50,248 bases of DNA, from contig NZ_RYZH01000047.1 of the NCBI RefSeq assembly GCF_003977685.1, forward strand, positions 1-50,248, read 5' to 3'. Under the pieces are notes generated by a model. It made no database searches. It worked only from the letters and a program-made list of their open reading frames with translations, and was not told the DNA's origin. The position numbers and the translations under genes are program-made. This document shows positions 8,273-16,885 of this stretch, in pieces (position 1 is the stretch's first letter; every line of letters starts with the position of its first letter). This stretch comes from Tautonia sociabilis (GTDB lineage Bacteria > Planctomycetota > Planctomycetia > Isosphaerales > Isosphaeraceae).

Positions 8273-10528
8273 ATGACCTTCGATCCCGACGATCCCAGAC
8301 TGACCGCCTTCGCCCTGGGCGAGCTGGACGAGGACGACCGGCCCGCCGTCGAGGCCCTGGTGTCCCGCAGCCCCGAGGCGGCCCGGTTCGTCGCCGAGGT
8401 CCGGGAGACGGCGGCCTGGCTCTCTCAGACGCTCCGCTCCGAGCCGGCGCCGGGGCTGTCGATCGTCCAGCGGATCGACCTCGACGCCCGGATCGGGGGG
8501 GATGCGTCCCGGCGGGCCCGTCGCCGGTTCCGGGTCCGGAGGGTGCTCTCGGGACTGGCCGCCGCCCTGGCGCTGGCGGCCGGCGGCTTCGGCGTCGGCC
8601 GGCTCTCGACGACCGCTCGGCCGCTCGGGCACGAGGACGCGATGGCGATCGCCCTCAACAGCACACCGGCCCCCCCGGCCTCGTCGACGCGATCCGCCGC
8701 CGACTCCGGCCTGGACCCGATGTCGGACTTCGAGCCCTCCGCGATGATCGCGCTGGAGTCCGAGTCCCTCTCGATGGACCGTTCCGATCGCGGCGAGGCC
8801 CTCGCCCGCCGGGAGGCCCGCGACGGCGGCCCGGCCGCGTTCGATGTGAGGGCCCCGGTGACCGAGGAGACGTCTCCCCTGGCCTCGGCGACCGAGCCGC
8901 TGATGGCCTCGGCCGAGCCCAACGCCCCTGCCGCCACCCTCGCCTTCTCCCAAAGCCGGGGAATGCCGCCGGCCGCTCCGGCCCCGGATCCGGCCGCGGC
9001 CCCGGCCCCGTCCCCGGCCGCGAGGGGAGGCGCGGCGGGAGCCGAGGCGATGGCCGAGGCGGAGACAACGCTGGTCGAGCTGGCCGAGCCCTCCGCGGGC
9101 AGGGAACGCGATGCCTTCGGCAGGGCTTCCGAGAGCCCGACCCTCGCCGCCAGGACCCAGGAGCAGGGGCAGGGGCAGGACCAGGAGCAGAAGCAGGAGC
9201 CCTCGGCCGAGCCCCCGGCCTCGGCGCCCGACGGGATTCCCCGGACCGACGGGGCCTCGGTCGCCTCGGGGGCGGGGGCGGAGGCGGAGGCGGGGATGAT
9301 GGCGGGGGCGGGTTTGACGACCCCCTTCCCGACCGCCCCGAGGCCGTCTCGAGCGGCCAAGGTCGCGGCGGACAACATCGTCGAGGTGCTCGACCAGCCC
9401 GATGGCGAACCGGTCCAGCGACTCGCGCTGGGGGTCCCGGTGCGCGCCGTCGACCTCGACCAGACCGGGACCAGGATGCTGGCGACGGCAAGCGACCGCT
9501 CGATCTCGGTCATCGACGTCGACTCCGGGCTGCTGCTGAACTCGGTGCAGGTCGAGCGCGGGCCGGTCCCCGACGCCCGGTTCGGTCCTCGGGGCGAGGT
9601 GATCCTCTCGAACCTGGTCGACCCGACGGGCCCGATGGGCACGCTGCCGGGATCGACCTGGAGGCTCTCCTCGGCGGAGCCGATCGCCGCGCTGCCGATC
9701 CGGCCCGGCTCCGTGCCGCTGTCCGAGGTGGCGAGCTGGCTCGCTGGCGGCCGGCTGCCGATCGACCGCCCGGTGCCGGTCGCCGCCCTGGTCAATGCCC
9801 CGGCCTATCCTTTCGACCGCCCCGAAGGGGGCGAGGCCGTCTCGGTCGACACTCGGGTCGTCTCCTGCCCCTGGGACGACCGGCACCGGCTCGTCCGGAT
9901 CGCCCTGATCGCTCGGGAGGCGAACGCCGACGCCGGCGCCGCCGATCGGGTGGCGGAGGGGGTCGCGGCCGAGGTGGAGTTCAACCCCGCCCGGGTCGCC
10001 TCCTACCGGCCGATCGGCTTCGACGGCCGGCCGTCCCCCGCTGGGTCCGAGCCGGAGGCCAGCCTGTCGGCCGGGGAGTCGTGCTCGCTCCTCTTCGAGA
10101 TCCGGCCGGCCGGCGAGGGCCAGCAGATCGCCCGACGCGCCCGGGCCTTCCGCTACCAGGGCCCCCCCTCCCCCTCCGATCCGGAGGCCCGGCAGGAGCT
10201 GCTGACGATCACCCTCTCCTACCGAGAGCCCGGCGGGGAGGAGCGGATCACCGTCGAGCATCCCGTGCCCGACACCTCCCTCCCGATCACCCAGGCCCCC
10301 GACGAGGTCCGCCTCGCCGCCGCGATCGCCTGGTTCGGCCTCACCCTGGCCGGCGCCTTGCCTGACGCCAACGCCGACCCCGCCCCGGCCCTCGACGGCG
10401 CCTCGGCGCTGGTCCGATCGTGCGACGACGGCTTCCTCCCCGCCGATCGCGCCACGCTGCTCGACCTCCTGGCCCGAGCCCGGACGCTCCCCCTCGCCCC
10501 TCCCCCGGACGCCGCCCCCTCCCCGTAG
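8273..10528 (+). CDS. Anti-sigma-like membrane protein with YfbK halves, VWA domain missing
   Basis: About 751 residues. Residues 1-60 look like an anti-sigma N-terminus (LTAFALGELDEDDRPAVEALV). One transmembrane helix lies at about 91-108, then a long Ala/Glu/Pro-rich linker to about 360. Residues about 390-425 hold a single WD40-like blade (DLDQTGTRMLATASDRSISVIDV). Residues about 483-548 match the vWF_A-type N-terminal domain of YfbK proteins (SWLAGGRLP, FDRPEGGEAVSVDTRVVSCPWD). Residues about 568-720 match the YfbK C-terminal domain, DUF3520 (VEFNPARVASYRPIGF, LLTITLSYREP). The roughly 200-residue VWA domain that normally separates these is replaced by about 20 residues. I infer it controls the sigma factor encoded upstream. 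The ATG at 8273 has GGGGGA eight bases before it; a GTG at 8267 is in frame. Confidence 0.8.
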   Translation: MTFDPDDPRLTAFALGELDEDDRPAVEALVSRSPEAARFVAEVRETAAWLSQTLRSEPAPGLSIVQRIDLDARIGGDASRRARRRFRVRRVLSGLAAALALAAGGFGVGRLSTTARPLGHEDAMAIALNSTPAPPASSTRSAADSGLDPMSDFEPSAMIALESESLSMDRSDRGEALARREARDGGPAAFDVRAPVTEETSPLASATEPLMASAEPNAPAATLAFSQSRGMPPAAPAPDPAAAPAPSPAARGGAAGAEAMAEAETTLVELAEPSAGRERDAFGRASESPTLAARTQEQGQGQDQEQKQEPSAEPPASAPDGIPRTDGASVASGAGAEAEAGMMAGAGLTTPFPTAPRPSRAAKVAADNIVEVLDQPDGEPVQRLALGVPVRAVDLDQTGTRMLATASDRSISVIDVDSGLLLNSVQVERGPVPDARFGPRGEVILSNLVDPTGPMGTLPGSTWRLSSAEPIAALPIRPGSVPLSEVASWLAGGRLPIDRPVPVAALVNAPAYPFDRPEGGEAVSVDTRVVSCPWDDRHRLVRIALIAREANADAGAADRVAEGVAAEVEFNPARVASYRPIGFDGRPSPAGSEPEASLSAGESCSLLFEIRPAGEGQQIARRARAFRYQGPPSPSDPEARQELLTITLSYREPGGEERITVEHPVPDTSLPITQAPDEVRLAAAIAWFGLTLAGALPDANADPAPALDGASALVRSCDDGFLPADRATLLDLLARARTLPLAPPPDAAPSP

Positions 10529-10616
10529 TCGTTCCGAGCCGCCTGAACGGGCCGAGGGCCCGGACGACGAGTCGAACGCGATCGGCGTTCGGGGTCGTTG
10601 CGACGTGTCGGGGCAG

Positions 10617-10676
10617 CTGAGGTCGTGTCTCCCCCCGCCTGGGGGGCCTCCCGAACCGGGGTCGACACGACCCCGG
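10617..10676. repeat. Palindromic repeat pair between convergent genes
   Basis: A perfect copy of the window-wide palindrome lies at 10656-10676 (CCGGGGTCG, ACA, CGACCCCGG). A degenerate copy sits 39 bp to the left at 10617-10637. They lie between the 3' ends of the anti-sigma gene (10528) and the leftward FAD dehydrogenase (10789). The remainder of this 260-bp gap shows no gene. Confidence 0.75.
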
Positions 10677-10788
10677 CCACCGCGGGACGCGACGGATCGG
10701 CGAGCGGGGAACCTGGGATCAACCCCTTCGCCGAGTAACGAACCGACCGGCGGGCTGTCCCCCTACCGAGCGTTCCCGATCGTCCTGG

Positions 10789-12381
10789 TCACGACTCCGA
10801 CGGCGAGAACCGGCCCACCAGGGCCCGGGCCGTCCGCAGGCCGTCGACCGCGGCGCTGACGATCCCTCCCGCGTAGCCGGCCCCCTCGCCGCAGGGGTAG
10901 AGGCCGGCGACGCCGGGGCATTCTCGGGAGGTCGGATCGCGGGGGATCCGGACGGGAGCACTTCCCCGGGACTCGGGGCCGGTGAGCGTCGCCCCCTTGA
11001 GGAACAGCCCCCGGAACGGCCGGTCGAGCCTCGGCAGGCCGCGCTCCAGCGCCTCGAGCACGACCGGAGGGAGGATCATCCCCAGGTCGCTGGCCACCGT
11101 CCCCCTCGGGTAGCTGCTCGGCAGGCTCCCCGTGCTGCCCCGGCCGGCGAGGAAGTCGCGCACCCACTGGATCGGCGCCTCGTACGACCGTCCCGCCAGC
11201 AGGTACGACCGCCGCTCCGCCTGCTGCTGGAAGTGGACGCCGGCCAGCGGGTGATCGGAGCCCACGTCCTCGCGGCCGATCGTCACGACCAGCCCGCTGT
11301 TGGCGAAGGGAGAGTCGTGTCGGCTCTCGCTCATGCCGTTGGAGCAGAAGTAGCCCGGCTCGCTGACGCTGGCCATCACATAGCCGCCGGCGCACATGCA
11401 GAAGGTGAACAGGTCCCGGTCGCCGGCCCGGGTGGCCAGCTCGTAGTCGGCGGCGCCGAGGCTCGGGTGCCCGGCCGAGGGGCCGTACCGGGCGCGGTCG
11501 ATCGCCTCCTGCGGCTGCTCGATCCGCACGCCGAACTGGAACGGCTTGAACTGCAGCGGCACCCCTCGGCGGAGGAGCATCTGGTAGGTGTCCCGGGCGC
11601 TGTGCCCGGTGGCGAGGATGGCGACGTCGGCCGGCACGAAGCCGGAGCTGGTCATCAGGCCGAGCAGTCGGCCGTCCCTCAGGTCGAGGTCCTCCACCCG
11701 GCACTCGAAGCGGACCTCGCCGCCGGCCTCCTCGATCTTCCGGCGCAGCGTGCGGACGATCAGCGGGAGCCGGTTCGACCCCAGGTGCGGCCGGTGCTCA
11801 TAGACGACCGACGGCTTGCCGTGGCAGTCGGCCACCACCTCCAGCACGCGGCGGACGTCTGGGCCGGAGCCTCGGCTGGTGAGCTTGCCGTCGCTGAAGG
11901 TGCCGGCGCCCCCTTCGCCGAAGAGGTAGTTGCTCTCCGGGTCGACCGGGCCGCCCTCGTCGAAGCGACGGACGTCGGCCACGCGCTGCTTGACCGCCCG
12001 GCCGCGTTCCAGGACCAGCGGCCGATAGCCGCTGATCGCCAGGAAGTACGCCGCGAACAGCCCGGCCGGCCCCGAGCCGACCACCACCGGCCGGTGCCCC
12101 ATCGGCTCGGCCCCCGGCTCGGGCCAGTCGAACCGCTCCGGGACGAATGGCGCCAGGTCCGGCCCCGCCAGAGATGCCTCGGCCGCCGGATCCGCCAGGG
12201 CGACCTCGGCGGTGTAGACGAACCGGATGTCGTCCCTTCTTCTCGCGTCGAGGCTCTTGCGCAGGATCCGCCAGCGGCCGATCTCCCCCTCGCCGAGCCG
12301 AAGCCTTGCGGCGATCCGGGCGGGCAGGGACTCCTCGGGCTCGTCGATCGACAGGGATAAATTCGTGATGCGGAGCGACAT
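10789..12381 (-). CDS. Uncharacterised FAD-dependent dehydrogenase (COG2509 type)
   Basis: 530 residues. An N-terminal region of about 95 residues precedes a Rossmann FAD-binding motif (VVVGSGPAGLFAAYFLA). The rest matches the uncharacterised FAD-dependent dehydrogenase family COG2509: NYLFGEGGAGTFSDGKLTSR, YEHRPHLGSNRLP, VAILATGHSARDTYQML, FCMCAGGYVMASVSEPG, and a C-terminal FAD contact GLYPCGEGAGYAGGIVSAAVDG. The substrate of this family is unknown to me; it is probably a cytoplasmic flavoprotein. The ATG at 12381 begins the conserved N-terminus (MSLRITNLSLSID). It ends the leftward run that begins at 15497, with a 103-bp gap to its upstream neighbour. Confidence 0.85.
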   Translation of the reverse strand: MSLRITNLSLSIDEPEESLPARIAARLRLGEGEIGRWRILRKSLDARRRDDIRFVYTAEVALADPAAEASLAGPDLAPFVPERFDWPEPGAEPMGHRPVVVGSGPAGLFAAYFLAISGYRPLVLERGRAVKQRVADVRRFDEGGPVDPESNYLFGEGGAGTFSDGKLTSRGSGPDVRRVLEVVADCHGKPSVVYEHRPHLGSNRLPLIVRTLRRKIEEAGGEVRFECRVEDLDLRDGRLLGLMTSSGFVPADVAILATGHSARDTYQMLLRRGVPLQFKPFQFGVRIEQPQEAIDRARYGPSAGHPSLGAADYELATRAGDRDLFTFCMCAGGYVMASVSEPGYFCSNGMSESRHDSPFANSGLVVTIGREDVGSDHPLAGVHFQQQAERRSYLLAGRSYEAPIQWVRDFLAGRGSTGSLPSSYPRGTVASDLGMILPPVVLEALERGLPRLDRPFRGLFLKGATLTGPESRGSAPVRIPRDPTSRECPGVAGLYPCGEGAGYAGGIVSAAVDGLRTARALVGRFSPSES

Positions 12382-12484
12382 GGTCGGGATCGGCCGGGCA
12401 GGAGGGAAGCGGCGGGGCCAGGGACGGCGAATCGCCCCCCGAGAACGGAGTTCGCCCCAGAGGCCCCCGGGACCAGCCCGGGCC

Positions 12485-13294
12485 TCAGGAGACGGAATCG
12501 GAGTCGGAGTCGGAGTCGGAGTCGGCCCGGGGCCGGGGCCGGGGAGTGACCACCCGGCAGGGCTCCTTGCGGTGCCGGCCGTCTCGCGTGAGGGCGCCAT
12601 CGAGCCGGCGGTCGAGGGCGGCGATCGCCTGATCGAGCACTCCCCGGGCGGTGTCCAGGTGGTGGGGCCGGAGGGCGTAGGGGTCGCGGGGCAATCCGGT
12701 GCGGGGGAACCGCAGGAACTCGGCCGGAGGGGAGACGCCCGGGGGCAGGTCCCGGGGGTCGATCGGCTCGAACGAGGCGCCGTCGCCGCCGGAGACGTAG
12801 TAGGCCCGCCGGCTCGACGGCGGGCCGGGATACGTCCAGGAGTCCCGCAGGGCCAGCAGTTCGGCGAACTGCGGCCAGGGGGGAGCGTCCGCGTCCAGGG
12901 CCGGCGGCGGCTCCTCGGCGGCGATCGCCGGCAACAGCGCCCACGCCTCCCGCAGCGGCAGCGGCCGGTTCGGGTCGCCGATCAGGTGGGCCAGCTCCGG
13001 CCGACCCAGCTCGACCGCCGCCTGATGCACCAGCGCCTCGGCCGCCTGCACGTAGAGCAGCAGGGCCGACCGGGCCAGCCGGCTCGCCTCGCTCTCCGAC
13101 CGGGGCAGCCGCAGGTGGCTCTGCGTGTGCAGCCAGAGGGCGTCCTGGTACAGGCAGTGGAACGGGCTGACGGTCGTCTCGATCAACTGGCCGGCGATGC
13201 TCGGATCCGGCCCGGGGGCCTCGACCAGTCCCCGGCCGAGACCATGACCGTGACCGGGGCCGGGGATCGATCCGAAAGGGTCGCCGTGGGGCAT
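12485..13294 (-). CDS. Hypothetical protein with Asp-Ser repeat tail
   Basis: A 269-residue soluble protein that I do not recognise. The start is supported by GAGG seven bases before the ATG. The middle (about residues 35-110) is predicted helical and has SPFHCLYQDALWLHTQSHL and ALLLYVQAAEALVHQAAVELG, somewhat like a helical-bundle fold. The C-terminus is basic (PRPRPRA) and ends in DSDSDSDSDSVS. That tail is encoded by a perfect hexanucleotide repeat on the plus strand around 12498-12524, so it can lengthen or shorten without breaking the frame. It lies between the nuclease and FAD dehydrogenase genes in a leftward run. No signal peptide or membrane helix is visible. Confidence 0.65.
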   Translation of the reverse strand: MPHGDPFGSIPGPGHGHGLGRGLVEAPGPDPSIAGQLIETTVSPFHCLYQDALWLHTQSHLRLPRSESEASRLARSALLLYVQAAEALVHQAAVELGRPELAHLIGDPNRPLPLREAWALLPAIAAEEPPPALDADAPPWPQFAELLALRDSWTYPGPPSSRRAYYVSGGDGASFEPIDPRDLPPGVSPPAEFLRFPRTGLPRDPYALRPHHLDTARGVLDQAIAALDRRLDGALTRDGRHRKEPCRVVTPRPRPRADSDSDSDSDSVS

Positions 13295-13563
13295 GGCGCA
13301 TCCTCGAGGTCGGTACGAGCCGAGGGGTCGCGTCGCGCTGCGCCGCGTTGCGTTGCGTTGCGAGACGTCATGGCCGGCTGGCCGGCCGGCCGACCCGGGA
13401 CCGGCCGGAACTCGGGCGCAACGACCGATCGTATCATCACCTTAGCACAGCCGGCAACGCCCCGCCGCCCCCCCGCCCCCCGTCCCGCAACCGATCGTTC
13501 CGGGCGGTCGGGGCCCCCGCCGGATCGAGGGGGAGGCCGCCGGGATCGGGGCCGACATCGGGC

Positions 13564-14544
13564 TCACGGAGCGCTGACGACTGCTGGGGAGACGATCGAT
13601 CGGAGCAGATCCGCCAGCCGGTAGCCGGCCAGGGCGCACTGGCGGCGGGCGAGCCGGGCCGCGTCCGCCTCGTAACCGATCGGAGGCTCGGGGAACTCCG
13701 TCTCGGTCGGGTCGAGGTTCTTGTAGACGTACCGCAAGGCCAACGCCACCCCTTCCTGCGACCAGGCTCGGGGGTCCTTCTCGTCGATCCGGTCGATGAA
13801 CTCCACCCTCGGGTGCTCGGCGACGAGTGCGCCGGCCAAGGCGATCACGTTGTCGGGCGAGGCGTCGCCGCCGAGGGCCCAGTCCCAGTAGCGGTGCAGG
13901 GTGGACTCGCCGAACCGGATCTCGTTGCCGCCGCGGTCCCCCGCTGGCGTCGCCGGGGAGAACCGGGCGACGTTGTGGAGCGGCTGGTGCAGGTCGCCCA
14001 CCTGGTGGAAGATCCAGCTCAGCGCGACCGCCCGATCGGCGGGCTCGGCCGACGGGTCGCGGGCGAGGGCGAGGTTCGTCGCCAGGGATTCGAGCACGTC
14101 GCCGTGCGGGTCGTCGTCGTCGAGGTCCTGGGCCGGCGGCTGGACCTCCACCGGCCGCCCCGGCTCGGCCAGGATCCGGAAGTTGACGTAGTGCGCCCGG
14201 CCGATGTCGAACCGCTGGAACGGCCCGGGGCGCCGGGCGTCGTCGGGGAAGACGGCGGCGTTGAGGAACAGGTTCAGCTCGGGGTCGTCGCTGTTGTGTT
14301 CATGGTCGGCCCAGAAGGTGGCGTCCCGAGCCGCCGGGTGCTCCCGAAGCAGCGCGACGACGGCCCTTCTGGCCTCCGGTTCCAGCTCCTCGAAGGCGAT
14401 CGCCGCGATGACCCGGTGCCCGCAGTCGTTCCAGGCCCCGGCCCCCGACGCCGGGGGGGCGGCCACCAGCAGCGACAGCGGCGACATCAGCAGCAAGATC
14501 GCGATCGGGGAGGCGAGTCGTTTGCTTCGGATCGACGGGTGCAT
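13564..14544 (-). CDS. Secreted S1/P1-type zinc nuclease
   Basis: 326 residues with a signal peptide (residues 1-37: SKRLASPIAILLLMSPLSLLVAAPPASGAGA). Cleavage after Ala37 would give a mature N-terminus WNDCGH. In S1/P1 nucleases the amino group of the N-terminal Trp and a nearby His bind zinc. The main zinc motif HQVGDLHQPLHN is at 180-191, followed by GGNEIRF and HRYWDW. These enzymes cut single-stranded RNA and DNA and remove 3' phosphates outside the cytoplasm. The role here is probably scavenging of phosphate or nucleotides from external nucleic acid (inference). The ATG at 14544 is chosen because the signal peptide begins there. The 269-bp gap on its 3' side is GC-rich without a gene. 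Confidence 0.9.
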   Translation of the reverse strand: MHPSIRSKRLASPIAILLLMSPLSLLVAAPPASGAGAWNDCGHRVIAAIAFEELEPEARRAVVALLREHPAARDATFWADHEHNSDDPELNLFLNAAVFPDDARRPGPFQRFDIGRAHYVNFRILAEPGRPVEVQPPAQDLDDDDPHGDVLESLATNLALARDPSAEPADRAVALSWIFHQVGDLHQPLHNVARFSPATPAGDRGGNEIRFGESTLHRYWDWALGGDASPDNVIALAGALVAEHPRVEFIDRIDEKDPRAWSQEGVALALRYVYKNLDPTETEFPEPPIGYEADAARLARRQCALAGYRLADLLRSIVSPAVVSAP

Positions 14545-14663
14545 CGGCGAGAGGCTCCGGGGGGTCGGCTCAGGAACGGGCGGTCGGGCCTCCCCATCAT
14601 ACGGGACGCGCCGCGATTTGACCCAGGCACGCTGGTCGTCCGTCCGCCCTTCTGCTCCCCCGA

Positions 14664-15497
14664 TCAGGCCGCCCTGGCCCTCGCGACGGCCGGCTTGCGC
14701 AGCAGGTAGGCGTCTTGCCGGGGGTTGCCCCGGGCCCCCTCGGGGATCCACTCCAGGATCTCCCAGTCCTCGGCCGGTCCGGAGGCGAGGTAGCCCGGCG
14801 GGTGGAAGGCGGCGCAGTGGTTGCTGCCCTGGCGATCGTGGCCGACGACGACGAGTTCCCCCCGGTCGAAGGCCTCGCGATCCTCGGGAGGCAGGCCGTC
14901 TCGGTAGGGCAGGCCGTGCAGCGTGATCAGCAGGAACCCTCCCGGGCGGAGCACCCGGCGAAGCTCCGCCAGCCAGTGGCGCTGGAGCGGCTCGTCCAGG
15001 TGGGTGAAGACCGACAGGGCGTAGGCCAGCCCGAACGTGCCGTCGTCGGCGTCGATCCTCCCGTCGATCGCGTTCCGGGCGAACCGGGCGAACGGCAGGT
15101 TGCGACGGCACCAGGCGATCATCGCCGGGTTGTAATCCGTTCCGACCACCTCCACCCCCGACGCCGCCAGGCCCCCCCAGTGGCGGACCACCCGGCCGAC
15201 ACCGCAGCCGAAGTCGAGCAGGGCGCCGACCTCCTCGATGGCCTCCCCGTGCCGGGCCATCGCGTTCCTCAGATCCTCCGCCGCCCACGTCCCGGCGGTC
15301 AGGAACCAGCTCGGGTCGTCCGAGCCGCCGACGGCGTGCAGCAACCGGGCCGGCGGCACCGGGAACCCCGCCGCCCGCTCGGCCAGCCGGACGGGGATCC
15401 CCCGGATCCGCTGCCCGGCCCGGGTCGCCCCCCTCCGGATCCGCCCCCAGGCCCGATCGGCCAGGCCCCTGCCCGTCTCCGAGGTTCCGGTGAGCAT
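14664..15497 (-). CDS. Class I SAM-dependent methyltransferase
   Basis: 277 residues. SAM-binding motif I is LLDFGCGVGRVVRHW (from residue 93), then VVGTDYNPAMIAWC with the acidic residue that holds the ribose. A post-motif FGLAYALSVFTHLDEPLQRHWLAELRRVLRPGGFLLITLHG is typical of methyltransferase type 11/25 domains. The basic N-terminus (GRIRRGATRAGQRIRGIP) is unusual. Substrate unknown; small molecules or cell-envelope sugars are typical for such stand-alone enzymes. GGGAGGGG just upstream of the ATG at 15497 supports the start. It is the first gene of a leftward run of four. Confidence 0.82.
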   Translation of the reverse strand: MLTGTSETGRGLADRAWGRIRRGATRAGQRIRGIPVRLAERAAGFPVPPARLLHAVGGSDDPSWFLTAGTWAAEDLRNAMARHGEAIEEVGALLDFGCGVGRVVRHWGGLAASGVEVVGTDYNPAMIAWCRRNLPFARFARNAIDGRIDADDGTFGLAYALSVFTHLDEPLQRHWLAELRRVLRPGGFLLITLHGLPYRDGLPPEDREAFDRGELVVVGHDRQGSNHCAAFHPPGYLASGPAEDWEILEWIPEGARGNPRQDAYLLRKPAVARARAA

Positions 15498-15539
15498 CCC
15501 TGCGCCCCTCCCTCGACGGGGCCCCGGGCCCCCCTTCCC

Positions 15540-15559
15540 GATCCGATCCGATCCGATCC
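15540..15559. repeat. GATCC pentamer repeat, four units
   Basis: Four perfect GATCC units upstream of the methyltransferase start, with degenerate copies continuing to about 15590. The rest of the 211-bp gap to the insertion-sequence end at 15709 has no gene. Confidence 0.6.
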
Positions 15560-15785
15560 GGCCCGATTCGATCCGGCCCGATTCCGAAGCGCGATCACCG
15601 CCCCCTCCGGGGCGCTCCGCCGTTCTCTACACCAAGCCCGCCCCCCGGTCAATCTCGGCCAGGGCGGAGCCATCCCCACCGGCGGTCCTGACGGCAAGAC
15701 TTGGCGACTGAGGTGGTTCCCCGTTTGCTGGACCGCTCGGGATGTTCCACTGATCGACGGTTTTTGATCGATCCCGAGGTATCTC

Positions 15786-16023
15786 ATGGCAGGAGCACGC
15801 ACGCGTCACATTCGGCCTCGTTTTCGGCCAAGGTCGCCCTGGAGGCCGCCACGCAGGCCCGGACCCCCGACGCCGAGCTCGCCAAGGCGTACCAGGTCCA
15901 TCCCGTGCCGATCAGCCAGTGGAAGAAGCAGCTCCTCGACGGGGCGGAATCCCTCTTCCCGGACGGTCGCCGTCGCAAGCGCGACGCCAGTCAGGCGGTC
16001 CAGGCCGAGCTCGATCTGGAGCT
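15786..16023 (+). pseudogene. IS3-family orfA, frameshifted
   Basis: A DNA-binding helix-turn-helix subunit of an IS3-family transposase: SASFSAKVALEAATQARTP, then DAELAKAYQVHPVPISQWKK and QLLDGAESLFPDG. Compared with the second copy at 23506, a 2-nt insertion near codon 8 (CGTCACATTCGG against CGTCATTCGG) throws the ATG out of frame with the rest. The 3' end runs directly into orfB sequence at about 16020 through a deletion. Confidence 0.75.
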
Positions 16024-16476
16024 CCGACATCACCTCCGTGCCGATGCGTCTCGGCTTCCTGTTCCTGACGGCGGTGATCGACTGGTTCAGCCGGTACGTG
16101 CGGTCGTGGCGCCTGTCGAACACGCTGGAGACGCGGTTCTGCCTGGAGGCCCTGGACGAGACGCTCGAGCGGGGCCGCCCGGAGATCTTCAACACCGACC
16201 AGGGCTGCCCGTTCACGTCGCGGGAGTACACCGGCCGGCCGGAGGCGGCCGGGATCGCGGTGCGCCGGGCCGGGCGCGGCCGGGCGCTGGAGAACGTGTT
16301 CGTCGAACGCCATTGGCGGAGCGTGCAGCACGAAGACATCTAAATCAAGGACGACGAACAGGTCCCCGACCTGGAGGCGGGGCCGTTGGCCGACTTCCGG
16401 TTCTCCGACGAGGAGCGTCCCCACCAGTCGCTGGGCGATCGCACCCCGGGGGAGGTCTCCCGCTCCAGCCTCAGCC
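16020..16476 (+). pseudogene. IS3-family orfB transposase, truncated and interrupted
   Basis: The DDE integrase core is recognisable: SSDITSVPM with the first aspartate, VIDWFSRYVRSWRLSNTLET, NTDQGCPFTS with the second aspartate, ENVFVERHWRSVQHED with the glutamate, then ADFRFSDEERPHQSLGDRTPGEV. A TAA at 16341-16343 interrupts the frame where related transposases usually have a tyrosine. The frame continues unchanged after it, so this is a simple nonsense change. The N-terminal half is missing. No active transposase can come from this copy. Confidence 0.8.
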
Positions 16477-16546
16477 CGGTCAACTCAGGGGCGGGACCAG
16501 AACCAATCCAGGCCCCCGGACTGTGCCGTCTTTGGGGGCCACCTCA

Positions 16547-16640
16547 CTCCAACGAGGAGCGTCTGCACAGCGCGTTGGGCTACCTGTCGCCCCGGGAATT
16601 CTCCCGGGGGCGACCCGTCACGCCGTTTCGAGGAGCGGCG
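16547..16640 (+). pseudogene. Fragment of a second IS3-family orfB
   Basis: Directly after the right end of copy 1 comes NEERLHSALGYLSPREF, the usual C-terminal signature of another IS3-subgroup transposase, different from the ERPHQSLGDRTPGEV of copy 1. Only this tail is left, so copy 1 probably inserted into, or recombined with, an older element. The next 240 bp to the desaturase start hold no gene; a weak TTGTGC-17-TACAGT pair at 16749-16777 could be the operon promoter. Confidence 0.6.
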
Positions 16641-16885
16641 GAGCAAGTTGTCCTAGGCACGGCACCGCCGCCGCGAGCGGAACCTGCAACTGCGTCAGCA
16701 GACTTTGACACTCGAAGGGGGAGGCTGTTAACTTCTGACTGAGCCGATTTGTGCCACTATGGTTGAAAAGCTACAGTGAGAGGCTACAAGGAACGTGTTC
16801 GTCGGGTCCAGAAAACGGCCTTGTTGAAGTTGCGCGAAACACGGACCTCAGGGGCGTGCGTGGCGCAGATGAGAAGGAACGGTTT

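Larger units (their letters stand above)
15709..16546 (+). mobile_element. Decayed, internally deleted IS3-family insertion sequence (copy 1)
   Basis: The left end at 15709 reads TGAGGTGGTTCCCCG. The right end at 16546 carries the matching inverted repeat: read leftward on the minus strand it starts TGAGGTGGCCCCCAAAG. Between them are the start of orfA and the end of orfB. At 838 bp the element is shorter than the usual 1.2-1.3 kb of this family, because the orfA end and orfB start are deleted. No target duplication is visible: the three bases before the left end are GAC and those after the right end are CTC. The same left end recurs at 23430. Confidence 0.8.

Noticed and set aside
8231..10261. 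Long minus-strand frame opposite the anti-sigma gene
   Set aside because: A GC-bias shadow frame: Gly/Arg-rich without domains, while the plus strand has recognisable domains.
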